64,000 nucleotides of DNA from JAHEKD01 sp965204695 (GCA_965204695.1 OZ242007.1:4588001-4652000), one strand, 5' to 3'. Shown: positions 43,453 to 51,927, counted from the stretch's first letter. Numbers and translations: made by a program. Notes: generated from the sequence alone by a model not told the origin.

Positions 43453-44169
43453 TTACTTCGGCTTATTCTTTTCTTCTTCCAATAACTCATCAATCAATTC
43501 ATGCAAATACTCATATTCAAGTCGAGTGATTTTGTAATCTGACAAGTGAATCGTTAACAGTTCAATAATTTTGTCAGTAGTCGTCTTGGGGGCGAATTTT
43601 TCAGTAATGACCCGCTTGGGCAGCTCCTTACCAGCCGCGATCAAGACCATTTCTTCTTCGGTAATGATTTCGTCTAATATCGGTAATTCTTGTTTAGTAA
43701 ATGAAAAATCAGTACGGGTTGTTGAGGAATTCGTGTCCGATTCAGACTGGTTATCTAGTTGAGGTTTACTTTGGCCTTTGCTAGTTTCAAGCCTAGAATC
43801 CAATTCTGCCGATAATTCCTTAGCTGAACTATTATTTGCTTTTTTAGGTTGTTTTTTGTCCATTTCAACTTTTTTTGCAGGCGCCGAATCTTTTGTGACG
43901 ATTTTTTTCTTGTTCGTATTGTTGTTAGCCTTTGCTGGCTTTTTACTCGTCGTTTTTTTCTTGATTACTGCCGTTTTCTTAGGAACCGATAGCTTTGGTT
44001 CACTTTGCTTTTCCTGCGCACGCTCAGTTTCAGAATCTGATTCGAGATCAAGCACGGGTAAATCATCTGTTTCAACATCAGTAGCTGTGTCAAGCAGGGA
44101 ATCTATTGATGACAAAACATCATCAATATCTTTAGTAGTACTGGATTTATCTTTGCCAGACATTGTCAT
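43453..44169 (-). CDS. Low-complexity charged protein downstream of holC, unknown
   Basis: 238 residues. The first two thirds are disordered: Asp/Ser-rich, then a Lys/Pro/Asn-rich stretch (KKKTTSKKPAKANNNTNKKK). The last 70 residues look ordered and helical (TTDKIIELLTIHLSDYKITRLEYEYLHELIDELLEEE). Its ATG overlaps the holC stop (ATGA), so it belongs to the pepA-holC transcript. I do not recognise a family; a nucleic-acid or protein-binding role is possible only from composition. Confidence 0.6.
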   Translation of the reverse strand: MTMSGKDKSSTTKDIDDVLSSIDSLLDTATDVETDDLPVLDLESDSETERAQEKQSEPKLSVPKKTAVIKKKTTSKKPAKANNNTNKKKIVTKDSAPAKKVEMDKKQPKKANNSSAKELSAELDSRLETSKGQSKPQLDNQSESDTNSSTTRTDFSFTKQELPILDEIITEEEMVLIAAGKELPKRVITEKFAPKTTTDKIIELLTIHLSDYKITRLEYEYLHELIDELLEEEKNKPK

Positions 44170-44600
44170 GCAGCTAAATTATGGGTTTTGATATTGTAGC
44201 TTCTATCTTTATAAGCACGATATTTATCGCGCCCGGCAGCTCGAATCGAGGTGTCTTGATTGACTATTTCAACTAAACGTAGATAGTCATCACCGGCAAC
44301 AGGATTGGCCTGCAGATTGATTAAGATCTCTGATGGTTGATTCATTTTTTCATGATGGATCAGTACCGCTTGTTGGTCTTGATGTTTATCAGTATCACTA
44401 AATATTGCATGGGGCAAAAAGCTGGATTGAGAAAACGTCCACATTAAGTCATCCAGCTTTTTTGACTGGCTGGCGTCCACCGTCAAAACATGAATTTTGT
44501 GGCCCAGACGTTGTACCTTATCTGCCAGCCGGCATACAGTCCTTAGTCGTGATTGTTCATCACTAGACTTTAAAACATAAAAATCAACCTGTAGCGTCAT
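44166..44600 (-). CDS. holC: DNA polymerase III chi subunit
   Basis: 144 residues. VDFYVLKSSDEQSRLRTVCRLADKVQRLGHKIHVLT is the characteristic N-terminus, followed by LDDLMWTFSQSSFLPHAIF and VLINLQ-like strands. The chi subunit links the clamp loader to SSB through psi. It lies directly after pepA with a one-base overlap, the usual gammaproteobacterial arrangement. Confidence 0.93.
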   Translation of the reverse strand: MTLQVDFYVLKSSDEQSRLRTVCRLADKVQRLGHKIHVLTVDASQSKKLDDLMWTFSQSSFLPHAIFSDTDKHQDQQAVLIHHEKMNQPSEILINLQANPVAGDDYLRLVEIVNQDTSIRAAGRDKYRAYKDRSYNIKTHNLAA

Positions 44601-46093
44601 TACAACGGCTTTTGATTATGATTAATAAGTAATTGACATAAAAGCGGCACAGGTCGTCCTGTTGCTCCTTTTTTAGCACCGCCAAGCCAGGCTGTGCCAG
44701 CAATATCCAGATGTGCCCAGCGGAATTTTTTAGCAAATCTCGATAAAAAACATGCTGCTGTAATGGTTCCGGCCGAACGCCCACCAACATTAGCCATATC
44801 AGCAAAATTACTGTTTAATTGCGATTGATAATCATCCCAAATCGGTAGTTGCCAGACCCGGTCATCGCATAAATCCCCAGCCTTGCTTATATTATTGGCC
44901 AATTTCTGATCATTCGCCATCAAACCACTGGCTTTATCACCTAAAGCTATAATCACAGCTCCAGTTAGTGTAGCAATATCGACAACAATCGCTGGATCGT
45001 AGCGCTCAACATAAGTGAGTGCGTCACACAGAATTAAACGGCCCTCGGCATCAGTGTTAAGTATTTCGATGGTTTGTTCAGACATACTGGTGACGACATC
45101 CCCGGGTTTATTGGCTTTGCCGTTAATCAGATTTTCACTGCTGGGTACAACACCAACTACATTAATCGGCAATTCCATTTCGGCCACCGCCCGCATGGCT
45201 CCAAATACACTGGCGCCGCCACACATATCGTATTTCATCTCATCCATTTTGGCAGCAGGCTTGATTGATATACCACCTGAGTCAAAAGTCAGACCTTTAC
45301 CCACAAGAACTACCGGTTGTGAGCCTTTCTTTTTGCTGCCGTTATATTCCATGATGATCAGTTTGGCGGGTTCGTCACTGCCTCTGGAAACGGACAAAAG
45401 AGAACCCATACCCAAGTCTTGCATCTGCTTTTCATCAAGAATTTTGACGTTCAGACTGTGTTCTTTACCTAACTTTTTAGCCTGATCGGCTAAATAGCTT
45501 GGCGTGCAAATATTAGCCGGTAAATTGCCGAGTTCTCGGCACAGGCTTTCACCGTGGCTAATCGCTAGTCCTAATTTTAGGGCCCGTCGGGCTGGCATTA
45601 AAAACTTGCTGTTGCCGGTATGTAGAATAATTTCACTAAGTTGACTATTTTGCTTTTTGGACTTTTTAGTTGCTTCATATCGGTAGCCAGTATTTTCACA
45701 AACTCTGGCGGTGGCTTGAAAAAAGTTCATTAAATCAATGCCTTTGGGCTTAACGCTAGCCAGACAAACCAATGCACAGGTAATTGGTTTATCCTTGATT
45801 AAATTGATTGCTGAAGTCAATTTGCTGTTAAATTTAGCAGCTGTGAGCTCTGGTTTTTCACCCAATTGCACCATCATGATCTGTTTGGCAGCTATGGAAT
45901 CCGTATCGTACAGCATAGCCATACCCGCTGATTTAGTGTTAAGGCCGGATTTGACTAATAGGTCAGCAAGCTGACCCGCTAAGATCTGATCTAGCTTTTT
46001 AGCTTCGCTGCTAAGTTCATCTTTATAGGCAAAAGTGACCAAACAATCACATTCAATTTTGGCAGGGTCGGCCGATTTTAAAGAATAGTCCAT
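44600..46093 (-). CDS. pepA: Leucyl aminopeptidase (PepA)
   Basis: 497-residue M17 metallopeptidase. GKGLTFDSGGISIKPAAKMDEMKYDMCGGASV and NTDAEGRLILCDALTYVER contain the two-metal ligands and catalytic residues. A longer frame from TTG 46099 is possible, but ATG 46093 has AGGA seven bases ahead and is chosen. It releases N-terminal residues; E. coli PepA also binds DNA in Xer recombination. It leads the pepA-holC operon, divergent from lptF. Confidence 0.96.
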   Translation of the reverse strand: MDYSLKSADPAKIECDCLVTFAYKDELSSEAKKLDQILAGQLADLLVKSGLNTKSAGMAMLYDTDSIAAKQIMMVQLGEKPELTAAKFNSKLTSAINLIKDKPITCALVCLASVKPKGIDLMNFFQATARVCENTGYRYEATKKSKKQNSQLSEIILHTGNSKFLMPARRALKLGLAISHGESLCRELGNLPANICTPSYLADQAKKLGKEHSLNVKILDEKQMQDLGMGSLLSVSRGSDEPAKLIIMEYNGSKKKGSQPVVLVGKGLTFDSGGISIKPAAKMDEMKYDMCGGASVFGAMRAVAEMELPINVVGVVPSSENLINGKANKPGDVVTSMSEQTIEILNTDAEGRLILCDALTYVERYDPAIVVDIATLTGAVIIALGDKASGLMANDQKLANNISKAGDLCDDRVWQLPIWDDYQSQLNSNFADMANVGGRSAGTITAACFLSRFAKKFRWAHLDIAGTAWLGGAKKGATGRPVPLLCQLLINHNQKPL

Positions 46094-46154
46094 AATCAAG
46101 TCCTTACTATTTTCTTAATGTGTAATTACATTCATTTTTACTCAAGGCTCAAAG

Positions 46155-46160
46155 TATAAT
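46155..46160 (+). promoter_or_regulatory. Candidate -10 box for lptF
   Basis: A perfect TATAAT lies 50 bp upstream of lptF in the 116-bp pepA/lptF gap. No good -35 box is visible at the matching distance, so the call is tentative. Confidence 0.35.
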
Positions 46161-46209
46161 ATATCGCTGGGTCAGAAATATTTAAAAACAACCGGATTAC
46201 AGCTCATCA

Positions 46210-47334
46210 GTGATCATTAATAGGCAATTTATCAAAGAAACACTTTGGACCAGCGCTGCCGTGACCTTGGTAATGTTGAGTATTTTCCTGGTCGTACGGC
46301 TGGTTGGCTTTTTACGGGATGCAGCAGATGGTGATGTACCAGTAGAGAGCATATTGATATTACTGTTGCTTAAACTGGTAACGTATATCGATGTGATTCT
46401 GCCGTTAATGATGTTTGTTGCCGTGCTAATGGTGTTAAATCGTTGGACACGGGATAATGAAATGGCGGTGATTTCAGCGTCCGGCATAGGGCTGACGAAT
46501 TTCCTCAAACCAATCGTAGTACTGGTCTTGATCATTGGAGGACTAGCAGCATTGTTCTCTTTTTATGTGTCACCACTATCAGTGCGTTATGCCGAGGAAA
46601 TCGAAGAGGAATTTAAAACTCGTAGTGATATCACCGGCATTGTCCCAGGTGTTTTCATGGAGACTCGCAGCGGTAATGGGGTGTATTTTGTAGAGGAATT
46701 AAATCAGCAAACTGAAATTTACGATAATGTTTTTGCTTACAGCAGCATCGGGCAAGGCACGGATGGCGTGGTCGTGGCAAAAGAAGCTTTTCAACGCACT
46801 GATGAGCGTACTCACGATCAGTTTTTGGTGCTTAAGAATGGAACACGATATGAAGGAGTGCCCGGGGAGAAGGAATATAAGATCGTTGAATTCGAAACCT
46901 ATGCGATTCGCATTGAATTAGGTATTCCACCAGCTCCAAGGATTCCAGTTAAAGGTTACAAAACTAAAAATTTAATTAAATCAGATGATCCAAGGCTCAA
47001 AACCGAGCTGGTCTGGCGATTTTCCAAACCATTAGTTGTCCCAGTGTTGATGTTGTTTGCTGTAGCATTGAGTAAAGTCAATGTGAGACGCAATCGCCTG
47101 CCGAATATGCTAATCGCATTTTTCATCTATTTCTCTTATACCAATCTGGCCAGTTTTGCCGTAGCTTTGATGAAAAAGGGTACGGTTCACAGCAGTTGGT
47201 TATTGTGGCTAATTCATGGAGTATTTTTCCTGGCTGCTGTGTATATGTTTTATCGTTCCTCGCGCAACAAACCATTTTTCCCGAGGATTTTTCAATCTAA
47301 ACCCAAAGCCGAATTAACGCCGCAACCATCATGA
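46210..47334 (+). CDS. lptF: LPS export permease LptF
   Basis: 374 residues: three membrane segments, a periplasmic beta-jellyroll domain (about 125-260), and three more segments. MIINRQFIKETLWTSAAVTLVMLSIFLV and NRWTRDNEMAVISASGIGLTNFLKPIVVL are typical; the coupling-helix region pairs with LptB. It moves lipopolysaccharide out of the inner membrane. GTG start; overlaps lptG by four bases. Confidence 0.96.
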   Translation: MIINRQFIKETLWTSAAVTLVMLSIFLVVRLVGFLRDAADGDVPVESILILLLLKLVTYIDVILPLMMFVAVLMVLNRWTRDNEMAVISASGIGLTNFLKPIVVLVLIIGGLAALFSFYVSPLSVRYAEEIEEEFKTRSDITGIVPGVFMETRSGNGVYFVEELNQQTEIYDNVFAYSSIGQGTDGVVVAKEAFQRTDERTHDQFLVLKNGTRYEGVPGEKEYKIVEFETYAIRIELGIPPAPRIPVKGYKTKNLIKSDDPRLKTELVWRFSKPLVVPVLMLFAVALSKVNVRRNRLPNMLIAFFIYFSYTNLASFAVALMKKGTVHSSWLLWLIHGVFFLAAVYMFYRSSRNKPFFPRIFQSKPKAELTPQPS

Positions 47335-48401
47335 GAACGCTGGATATTTACATCGCCAAAACCATATTGATTTACACGTTAATTGCGTTTGGAGTATTAC
47401 TGGGCTTGTTTACGTTCGTGAACTTCATCGATCAACTGGCTGATTTGGGGGTTGGAAGCTATGGTATTACTGATGTCGTCAAATATGTGATTTTGACAAT
47501 TCCACGTTCTGTCTATGAATTATTTCCAATGATGGCCTTGCTTGGTGCAATCTTAGGACTGTCTGTACTTGAACAGGACTCTGAATTAATCGTTATGCGC
47601 GCCAGTGGTATTTCAGTATACCAAATTGCTTTTTCAGTATTAAAAATAGGTTTTGCGTTAGCCTTGATCGCATTATTAATCGGTGAATTTGTCGCGCCAA
47701 AAACCGAAACCATGGCCCAGCAAACACGCACAGATGCTATGCAAAAGCAAATCAAGCAGCAAACAGCGACAGGACTTTGGGTGCGCGATAGCAGGGCATT
47801 TGTTAATATCGCCGAAGTGTTGCCTGACTTAAGTTTGCTTAAAATTAAGGTGTTCGAGTTCGACAGCGATAACCGACTCAGGTCATTGGTTTATTCTGAT
47901 GCGGCTAAATACAGCTCAGGTAACACTTGGAATCTCGAGGGAGTGAAACAGACACTTTTTGATACTGAGCAAATTGCTGAATCGGTAGAGTCTAATCTGG
48001 CTCAATGGACCAGTTTGTTGACGCCGGAAATTTTGTCGGTTTATTTGATAAAGCCAGACCAGCTTTCAGCACGTCATTTGCGTCAGTATATTTCACATCT
48101 GGCTTTTAATAACCAGGATACACGCACCTATGAGTTGGCATTCTGGACCAAGGTGATGTTACCGATATCAACAGCGCTAATGATGTTTATCGCAATTCCG
48201 TTCGTATTCCATAATGTGCGTTCGGCAGGGCTTGGGCGAAGTTTATTTGTTGGCATCATGCTGGGCATTGTGTTTTATGTGGTTAATCGGGGTTTTGGCT
48301 ATTTTGTATTGGTTTATAACATTCCACCTTTTCTAGGAGCCGTTATTCCAATCTTTATATTTTTACTTGTCGGAATGTTCTTGCTCAGGCGAGTGTCTTG
48401 A
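47331..48401 (+). CDS. lptG: LPS export permease LptG
   Basis: 356 residues, same topology as LptF. RTLDIYIAKTILIYTLIAFGVLLGLFTFVNFIDQLADLG, GLSVLEQDSELIVMRASGISVYQIAFSVLK and the C-terminal RSAGLGRSLFVGIMLGIVFYVVNRGFG are hallmarks. It partners LptF in the ATP-driven exporter. Its last 39 bp overlap the 3' end of the RDD-family gene on the other strand. Confidence 0.96.
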   Translation: MRTLDIYIAKTILIYTLIAFGVLLGLFTFVNFIDQLADLGVGSYGITDVVKYVILTIPRSVYELFPMMALLGAILGLSVLEQDSELIVMRASGISVYQIAFSVLKIGFALALIALLIGEFVAPKTETMAQQTRTDAMQKQIKQQTATGLWVRDSRAFVNIAEVLPDLSLLKIKVFEFDSDNRLRSLVYSDAAKYSSGNTWNLEGVKQTLFDTEQIAESVESNLAQWTSLLTPEILSVYLIKPDQLSARHLRQYISHLAFNNQDTRTYELAFWTKVMLPISTALMMFIAIPFVFHNVRSAGLGRSLFVGIMLGIVFYVVNRGFGYFVLVYNIPPFLGAVIPIFIFLLVGMFLLRRVS

Positions 48402-48854
48402 TAATTTTTTCCGTTTTTCCAGCATGATCATTTTGCTGCCTGAGTACAAATCATGCAGTGTCATATTCTGTGGATGAAATAGGGACCAGATAAATCCTAT
48501 ACCGCCCAGGGCCAAGCCGGCAAAAGCGAATATGAATCGTTTTAGGGCTAATCCCCAACTTATCTCACCATTATTGTCACTAATCACTTTAATTCGCCAG
48601 GCACGCATGCCCAGTGTTTGGCCACGATGAGTCCAGAACCAGCCAAAGAATATAAATAAAACCAGTAATATGTATGCCCGAGTTAACCATTTTCCGGTGG
48701 TGGAGAGTCTGAAAGCTTCTGACAGAATTGGTGCGGGCATTAAGCTAATTAAAACGATGCCAATAAGTAAAATTGAGTCATACAGCATAGCTGCGCAACG
48801 CCGGAAAAAACTTGGATGCAAGTATTGCTGCAACTTTGAATGATTTAGAGTCAA
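48363..48854 (-). CDS. RDD-family membrane protein
   Basis: 163 residues with three to four membrane segments. PSFFRRCAAMLYDSILLIGIVLI carries the first RDD-type Arg/Asp pair (R..D), GQTLGMRAWRIKVIS the second, and MTLHDLYSGSKMI the Asp-Leu end. RDD proteins are proposed ion/proton antiporter-like or unknown membrane proteins. The gene converges on lptG and shares 39 bp with its 3' end. Confidence 0.88.
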   Translation of the reverse strand: MTLNHSKLQQYLHPSFFRRCAAMLYDSILLIGIVLISLMPAPILSEAFRLSTTGKWLTRAYILLVLFIFFGWFWTHRGQTLGMRAWRIKVISDNNGEISWGLALKRFIFAFAGLALGGIGFIWSLFHPQNMTLHDLYSGSKMIMLEKRKKLSRHSPEQEHSDK

Positions 48855-48921
48855 TGACTTAGGTGAAATAGGTTAATGAATTTGGCAGGATTTTACGTCA
48901 ACAATGTTACATAAGTAAGAG

Positions 48922-49134
48922 TTTTGCACAGGCAAACAATGATTAGCTGTTAATCTAAAGTTAGAGGAAACATTTCAACTTTGTTACAAGAAAGGTTTTG
49001 TAACTCATTGTAATTAAAAGAGAAATAGACAATTGCCTAAAAAGTAGGCAATTTTGCAAAGTATTACACTGTATAGCATTAGAGGTTTAACCGGAATAGT
49101 TATTAACAGAGTTATCCACAGATTTTGTGGATAA
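48922..49134. promoter_or_regulatory. DnaA-box pair and AT-rich region
   Basis: Consensus DnaA boxes TTATCCACA (49112-49120) and TGTGGATAA (49126-49134) are inverted with a 5-bp spacer. A one-mismatch box TTTTGCACA is at 48922-48930. The stretch between is AT-rich and holds two hairpins: GTTACAA/TTGTAAC (48983-48989, 48998-49004) and AATTGCCTA/TAGGCAATT (49031-49053), the latter followed by TT. Possible DnaA regulatory or titration site, or an origin fragment; no gene is present. Confidence 0.5.
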
Positions 49135-49143
49135 ACATTCAGT

Positions 49144-49747
49144 TTATTAGCGCTCGCGTAAGGATGAGAATACCACGGGTTTATCCCGGCTCATCAACAT
49201 TATCACTCAATGCCGGGGTTTGTCCCGGCTCATCAGCATTATCACTCAATGCCGGGCTTGTCCCGGCTCATCAGCATTATCACTCAATGCCGGGCTTGTC
49301 CCGGCTCATCAGTATTATCACTCAATGCCGGGCTTGTCCCGGCTCATCAGCATTATCACTCAATGCCGGGGCTTGTCCCGGCTCATCAGCATTATCACTC
49401 AATGCCGGGGTTTGTCCCGGCTCATCAGCATTATCACTCAATGCCGGGGCTTGCCAGGAATCTGCTGTGCTGTTTGAACCTGACAGGTCAGTAATGTACC
49501 AAAGCCCGTTTTGACGTACATATTGAAACAGATCGAGGTAACTGAAACAATGGAGGAATTAGAGATGCCCGTGGATCAGCCCGAATGGGCTGTTACGGTA
49601 AGAATCCCGGGTTTAGCCGGATTTTAGTAATAATATTGCGGTTCCGGTACAAGGCCGGAATAGTGTTTAAGCTATAAAGTTCCGGCACAAGGCCGGAATA
49701 GTGTTTAAGCTATAAAGTTCCGGCACAAGGCCCGGGGAATCTATTTT
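49144..49747. repeat. Expanded repeat element with two tandem arrays of 38-39 bp units
   Basis: Array 1 (49185-49453) has seven units of 38-39 bp starting at 49185, 49224, 49262, 49300, 49338, 49377 and 49416; each has CCCGGC at the start and GCCGGG near the end. Array 2 (49641-49739) has about 2.6 units of 38 bp starting GTTCCGG, also palindromic (TTCCGG/CCGGAA). Adjacent units can form GC hairpins. Left end TTATTAG-YGY-TCGCGTAAG and right end GGGAATCTATTT recur in the single-unit element at 51374-51468. No spacers, so not a CRISPR array. Confidence 0.75.
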
Positions 49748-49843
49748 CAGTGCTTATTTACAGATTTTATAAATCCCCAGCCGACAATAATTGTCTCGCA
49801 AGGTACAATATGGCCCAAGATAAACAATTAGAGATTTAAGATT

Positions 49844-50698
49844 ATGCGTTGGCGACAAGGTAGACGTAGTTCTAATATTGAAGACAGGCGTGGGCGAGGC
49901 TTATCACGTGGTGTCAAAACTGGCGGTGGTATTGCCATTGCCGCTGCACTAGCAGCATTATTACTCGGTAATGATATGGGCCCATTAATTAACTTGATTG
50001 GTGGAAAAATATTGGGGGGTGGGTCGCAATCTCAGCAACAGACAATCCCCAAATCCCCAGAAGACGATACTGCTGCCGATTTCGTCTCGGTGATTCTAGC
50101 TGATACTGAAGATGTGTGGGGACCGATTTTCAAACAAAATGGCGGTCAATATCAACCACCTAAACTAGTATTGTTTAATGGCCAGGTGCGATCTGCTTGT
50201 GGTGTTAATTCTGCCCAGGCTGGTCCATTTTATTGTCCGGGTGATCATCAGGCTTATCTTGATTTAAGTTTCTTGAATGAACTGCAAAGACTTGGTGCCA
50301 AAGGTGATTTTGCTGTCGCTTATGTAATTGCTCACGAAATTGGACATCACGTGCAGAATTTAACCGGTACCATGGATAAGTTACGTCATGTACAAATGCA
50401 ATCTAATAAAACCCAGGGAAATCGCCTACAGGTGATGGCAGAATTGCAGGCCGATTGTTATGCTGGCGTTTGGGCTCATCATGCTCATAAGCAGCGTCAA
50501 TTGCTCGAATCTGGTGATATTGAGGAGGGCATTAATGCCGCGGCAGCAATTGGTGACGATGCATTGACCAAAGGTCGTGTACACCCTGATTCATTTACCC
50601 ATGGTACTTCACAGCAACGAATGGAATGGCTCCAGCGCGGTTTAAAGTCTGGCGATATTAATTCCTGTGATACTTTCACGGCTATGGGGGCTGGTTAA
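49844..50698 (+). CDS. Neutral zinc metallopeptidase, YpfJ family
   Basis: 284 residues. A short basic N-terminus is followed by one membrane segment (TGGGIAIAAALAALLLG) and a soluble domain with HEIGHH at about 164-169 plus LQADCYAG, the zinc-binding and catalytic set of the putative neutral zinc metallopeptidase (DUF2342-like/ YpfJ, COG2321) family. ADLDLS-type YLDLSFLNEL precedes it. Probably periplasmic-facing. Substrate is unknown. A terminator-like hairpin follows at 50727-50758. Confidence 0.9.
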   Translation: MRWRQGRRSSNIEDRRGRGLSRGVKTGGGIAIAAALAALLLGNDMGPLINLIGGKILGGGSQSQQQTIPKSPEDDTAADFVSVILADTEDVWGPIFKQNGGQYQPPKLVLFNGQVRSACGVNSAQAGPFYCPGDHQAYLDLSFLNELQRLGAKGDFAVAYVIAHEIGHHVQNLTGTMDKLRHVQMQSNKTQGNRLQVMAELQADCYAGVWAHHAHKQRQLLESGDIEEGINAAAAIGDDALTKGRVHPDSFTHGTSQQRMEWLQRGLKSGDINSCDTFTAMGAG

Positions 50699-50726
50699 AC
50701 TCATTCGGTTTAGTTCAGGTTTTTAA

Positions 50727-50764
50727 AACCCTCTTTGGCATTAAGGCCCAAGAGGGTTCTCTTT
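50727..50764 (+). terminator. Terminator after the YpfJ-family gene
   Basis: AACCCTCTT (50727-50735) pairs with AAGAGGGTT (50750-50758), with a further GGC/GCC pair possible inside, and TCTCTTT follows. A moderate Rho-independent terminator. Confidence 0.55.
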
Positions 50765-50867
50765 ACCATCTCCATTCAGCTAACAGTCGGTTTCACTTAA
50801 TCTTTGATTCATGGCCTGCGTGATTAAATGATCGTGCAGATATTTTGGACGATAAAGGAGTCTAGCC

Positions 50868-51320
50868 ATGAAGAAATTAGCTGTAATCGCTTTGACATTT
50901 TTACTGACCGCCTGTGCGGTCAATCAGCGAGGGCAAGTTGTTCCGGATACAAGAGCTTTCAATAAAGGCACTTTTATACCCCTTGCCAGCGGATTGTTAG
51001 GATCTTTAGCCTGTTATGAATTATTTAAAGATCATGGCAGTAAAGCTGGTTGGACAGCCGCTTGCGGTGTTGGTGGCTATTTGTTAGCCAGGACGTATAC
51101 TCAAGAGTCAAGCAATGTACTAGAACACAATCGAGTTGGTCAAAGCGGTAGTTGGTCAGACCCAGATGGTCGTCATTACACCATGACACCTACTGATACC
51201 TATTATAGCGGCACCACACCATGTCGTACTTACAGAAGTACAGTTGAGATTGATGGTCAGACTGAAATTTTAACCGGTCAAGCTTGCCGTCAAGGCGATG
51301 GAACCTGGCGAGCCATTTAA
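50868..51320 (+). CDS. 17-kDa surface-antigen-like lipoprotein
   Basis: 150 residues with lipobox LTAC (lipid Cys16). The middle has a glycine-rich membrane-like segment (LASGLLGSLACYELF...GVGGYLLA), and the C-terminus SWSDPDGRHYTMTPTDTYY...PCRTYRSTVEIDGQTEILTGQACRQGDGTWRAI matches the rickettsial 17-kDa antigen domain found in many proteobacterial envelope lipoproteins. Ribosome site AAAGGAG precedes the ATG. A strong terminator follows. Confidence 0.85.
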   Translation: MKKLAVIALTFLLTACAVNQRGQVVPDTRAFNKGTFIPLASGLLGSLACYELFKDHGSKAGWTAACGVGGYLLARTYTQESSNVLEHNRVGQSGSWSDPDGRHYTMTPTDTYYSGTTPCRTYRSTVEIDGQTEILTGQACRQGDGTWRAI

Positions 51321-51341
51321 ATTCGACAAGTTAAAACGTTC

Positions 51342-51376
51342 AAACCGGACCTGGGTAATCCCTGGTCCGGTTTTTA
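51342..51376 (+). terminator. Rho-independent terminator after the lipoprotein gene
   Basis: AAACCGGACC (51342-51351) pairs with GGTCCGGTTT (51364-51373), with an inner GGG/CCC pair, and the T-run TTTTT continues. Strong GC stem with T-tail. Confidence 0.8.
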
Positions 51377-51468
51377 TTAGTGTTCGCGTAAGCGACATAA
51401 TGCCATGAGCAAGCCCCGGCATTGAGTGATAATGTTGATGAGCCGGGACAAGCCCGTGGGAATCTATT
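51374..51468. repeat. Single-unit copy of the expanded repeat element, core inverted
   Basis: The left end TTATTAGTGTTCGCGTAAG and right end GGGAATCTATTT match those of the element at 49144-49747 in the same orientation. The 38-bp core (51411-51446, CCCCGGCATTGAGTGATAAT...) is the reverse complement of one array 1 unit. The right end supplies the stop codon of the VOC gene. Confidence 0.65.
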
Positions 51469-51847
51469 TATACGTAGCGACTTCAATTAAATTATTATCC
51501 GGGTCACGAAAGTAATATGAAGTGATAGGGCCATTTGCACCGCTACGGGCAACAGGGCCTTGTTCTATTTCAATATTATGTTCGCTTAAATGCTCTAAAA
51601 TTCCCTCGGCATTCAATTCAGTAACTAAACATAAATCAGCTGAACCAGCAGTTGGGTTGGCGGCTTTAGGTTCAAATTCTTTTCCCAACTTATGTAAATT
51701 AAATTTGTATTCACCGAATTGAAGTGCCTTGCGATTGTCACCAAAAGTGATAACTTGCATGCCCAGCACTCGTTGATAAAACTCACAAGTCTTTTCTATT
51801 GATACCACAGTCAGCACCAAATGGTCTATTTGTGAAATGTGAAGCAT
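51464..51847 (-). CDS. Glyoxalase/bleomycin-resistance (VOC) family protein
   Basis: 127 residues with two beta-alpha-beta-beta-beta motifs. ISQIDHLVLTVVSIEKTCEFYQRVLGMQVITF gives the first metal-ligand His, and ITSYYFRDPDNNLIEVATYK the last Glu. It resembles virulence-type VOC proteins of the YaeR kind; substrate unknown. The last codons and stop lie within the end of a repeat element. Start ATG 51847 is backed by family alignment of MLHISQIDHLVLTV. Confidence 0.88.
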   Translation of the reverse strand: MLHISQIDHLVLTVVSIEKTCEFYQRVLGMQVITFGDNRKALQFGEYKFNLHKLGKEFEPKAANPTAGSADLCLVTELNAEGILEHLSEHNIEIEQGPVARSGANGPITSYYFRDPDNNLIEVATYK

Positions 51848-51888
51848 ATTAACTAGTTATATTCATTGAGTTTGTAAGGATAGTAAAT

Positions 51889-51927
51889 TTACAAGATTTT
51901 GTAATCCCTATTTGCTAGTGGTATTCT
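51889..51927 (+). promoter_or_regulatory. Candidate promoter and operator for the TRAP operon
   Basis: TTACAA-N4-TTGTAA (51889-51904) is a perfect inverted repeat. TTGTAA (51899-51904) and TATTCT (51922-51927) are 17 bp apart and could be a weak sigma-70 promoter. It lies about 100 bp upstream of the TRAP genes; regulator unknown. Confidence 0.35.

Noticed and set aside
43778..44191. 137-codon plus-strand frame rich in Phe/Leu/Ser
   Set aside because: Antisense of the Lys/Ser-rich stretch of the charged protein gene.
45015..45485. 156-codon plus-strand frame within pepA
   Set aside because: Antisense shadow of conserved pepA motifs; composition is low-complexity.
49125..49514. Three overlapping long open frames with repeated peptides (for example SALSLNAG)
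   Set aside because: They are translations of the 38-39 bp DNA repeat in three frames, with no ribosome site or known domain.
49550..49627. 25-codon ORF between the arrays
   Set aside because: Its end falls in repeat-related sequence, and no start signal or homologue is apparent.
49185..49739. CRISPR-like regular repeats
   Set aside because: Whole units repeat with no unique spacers, and no cas genes are present.
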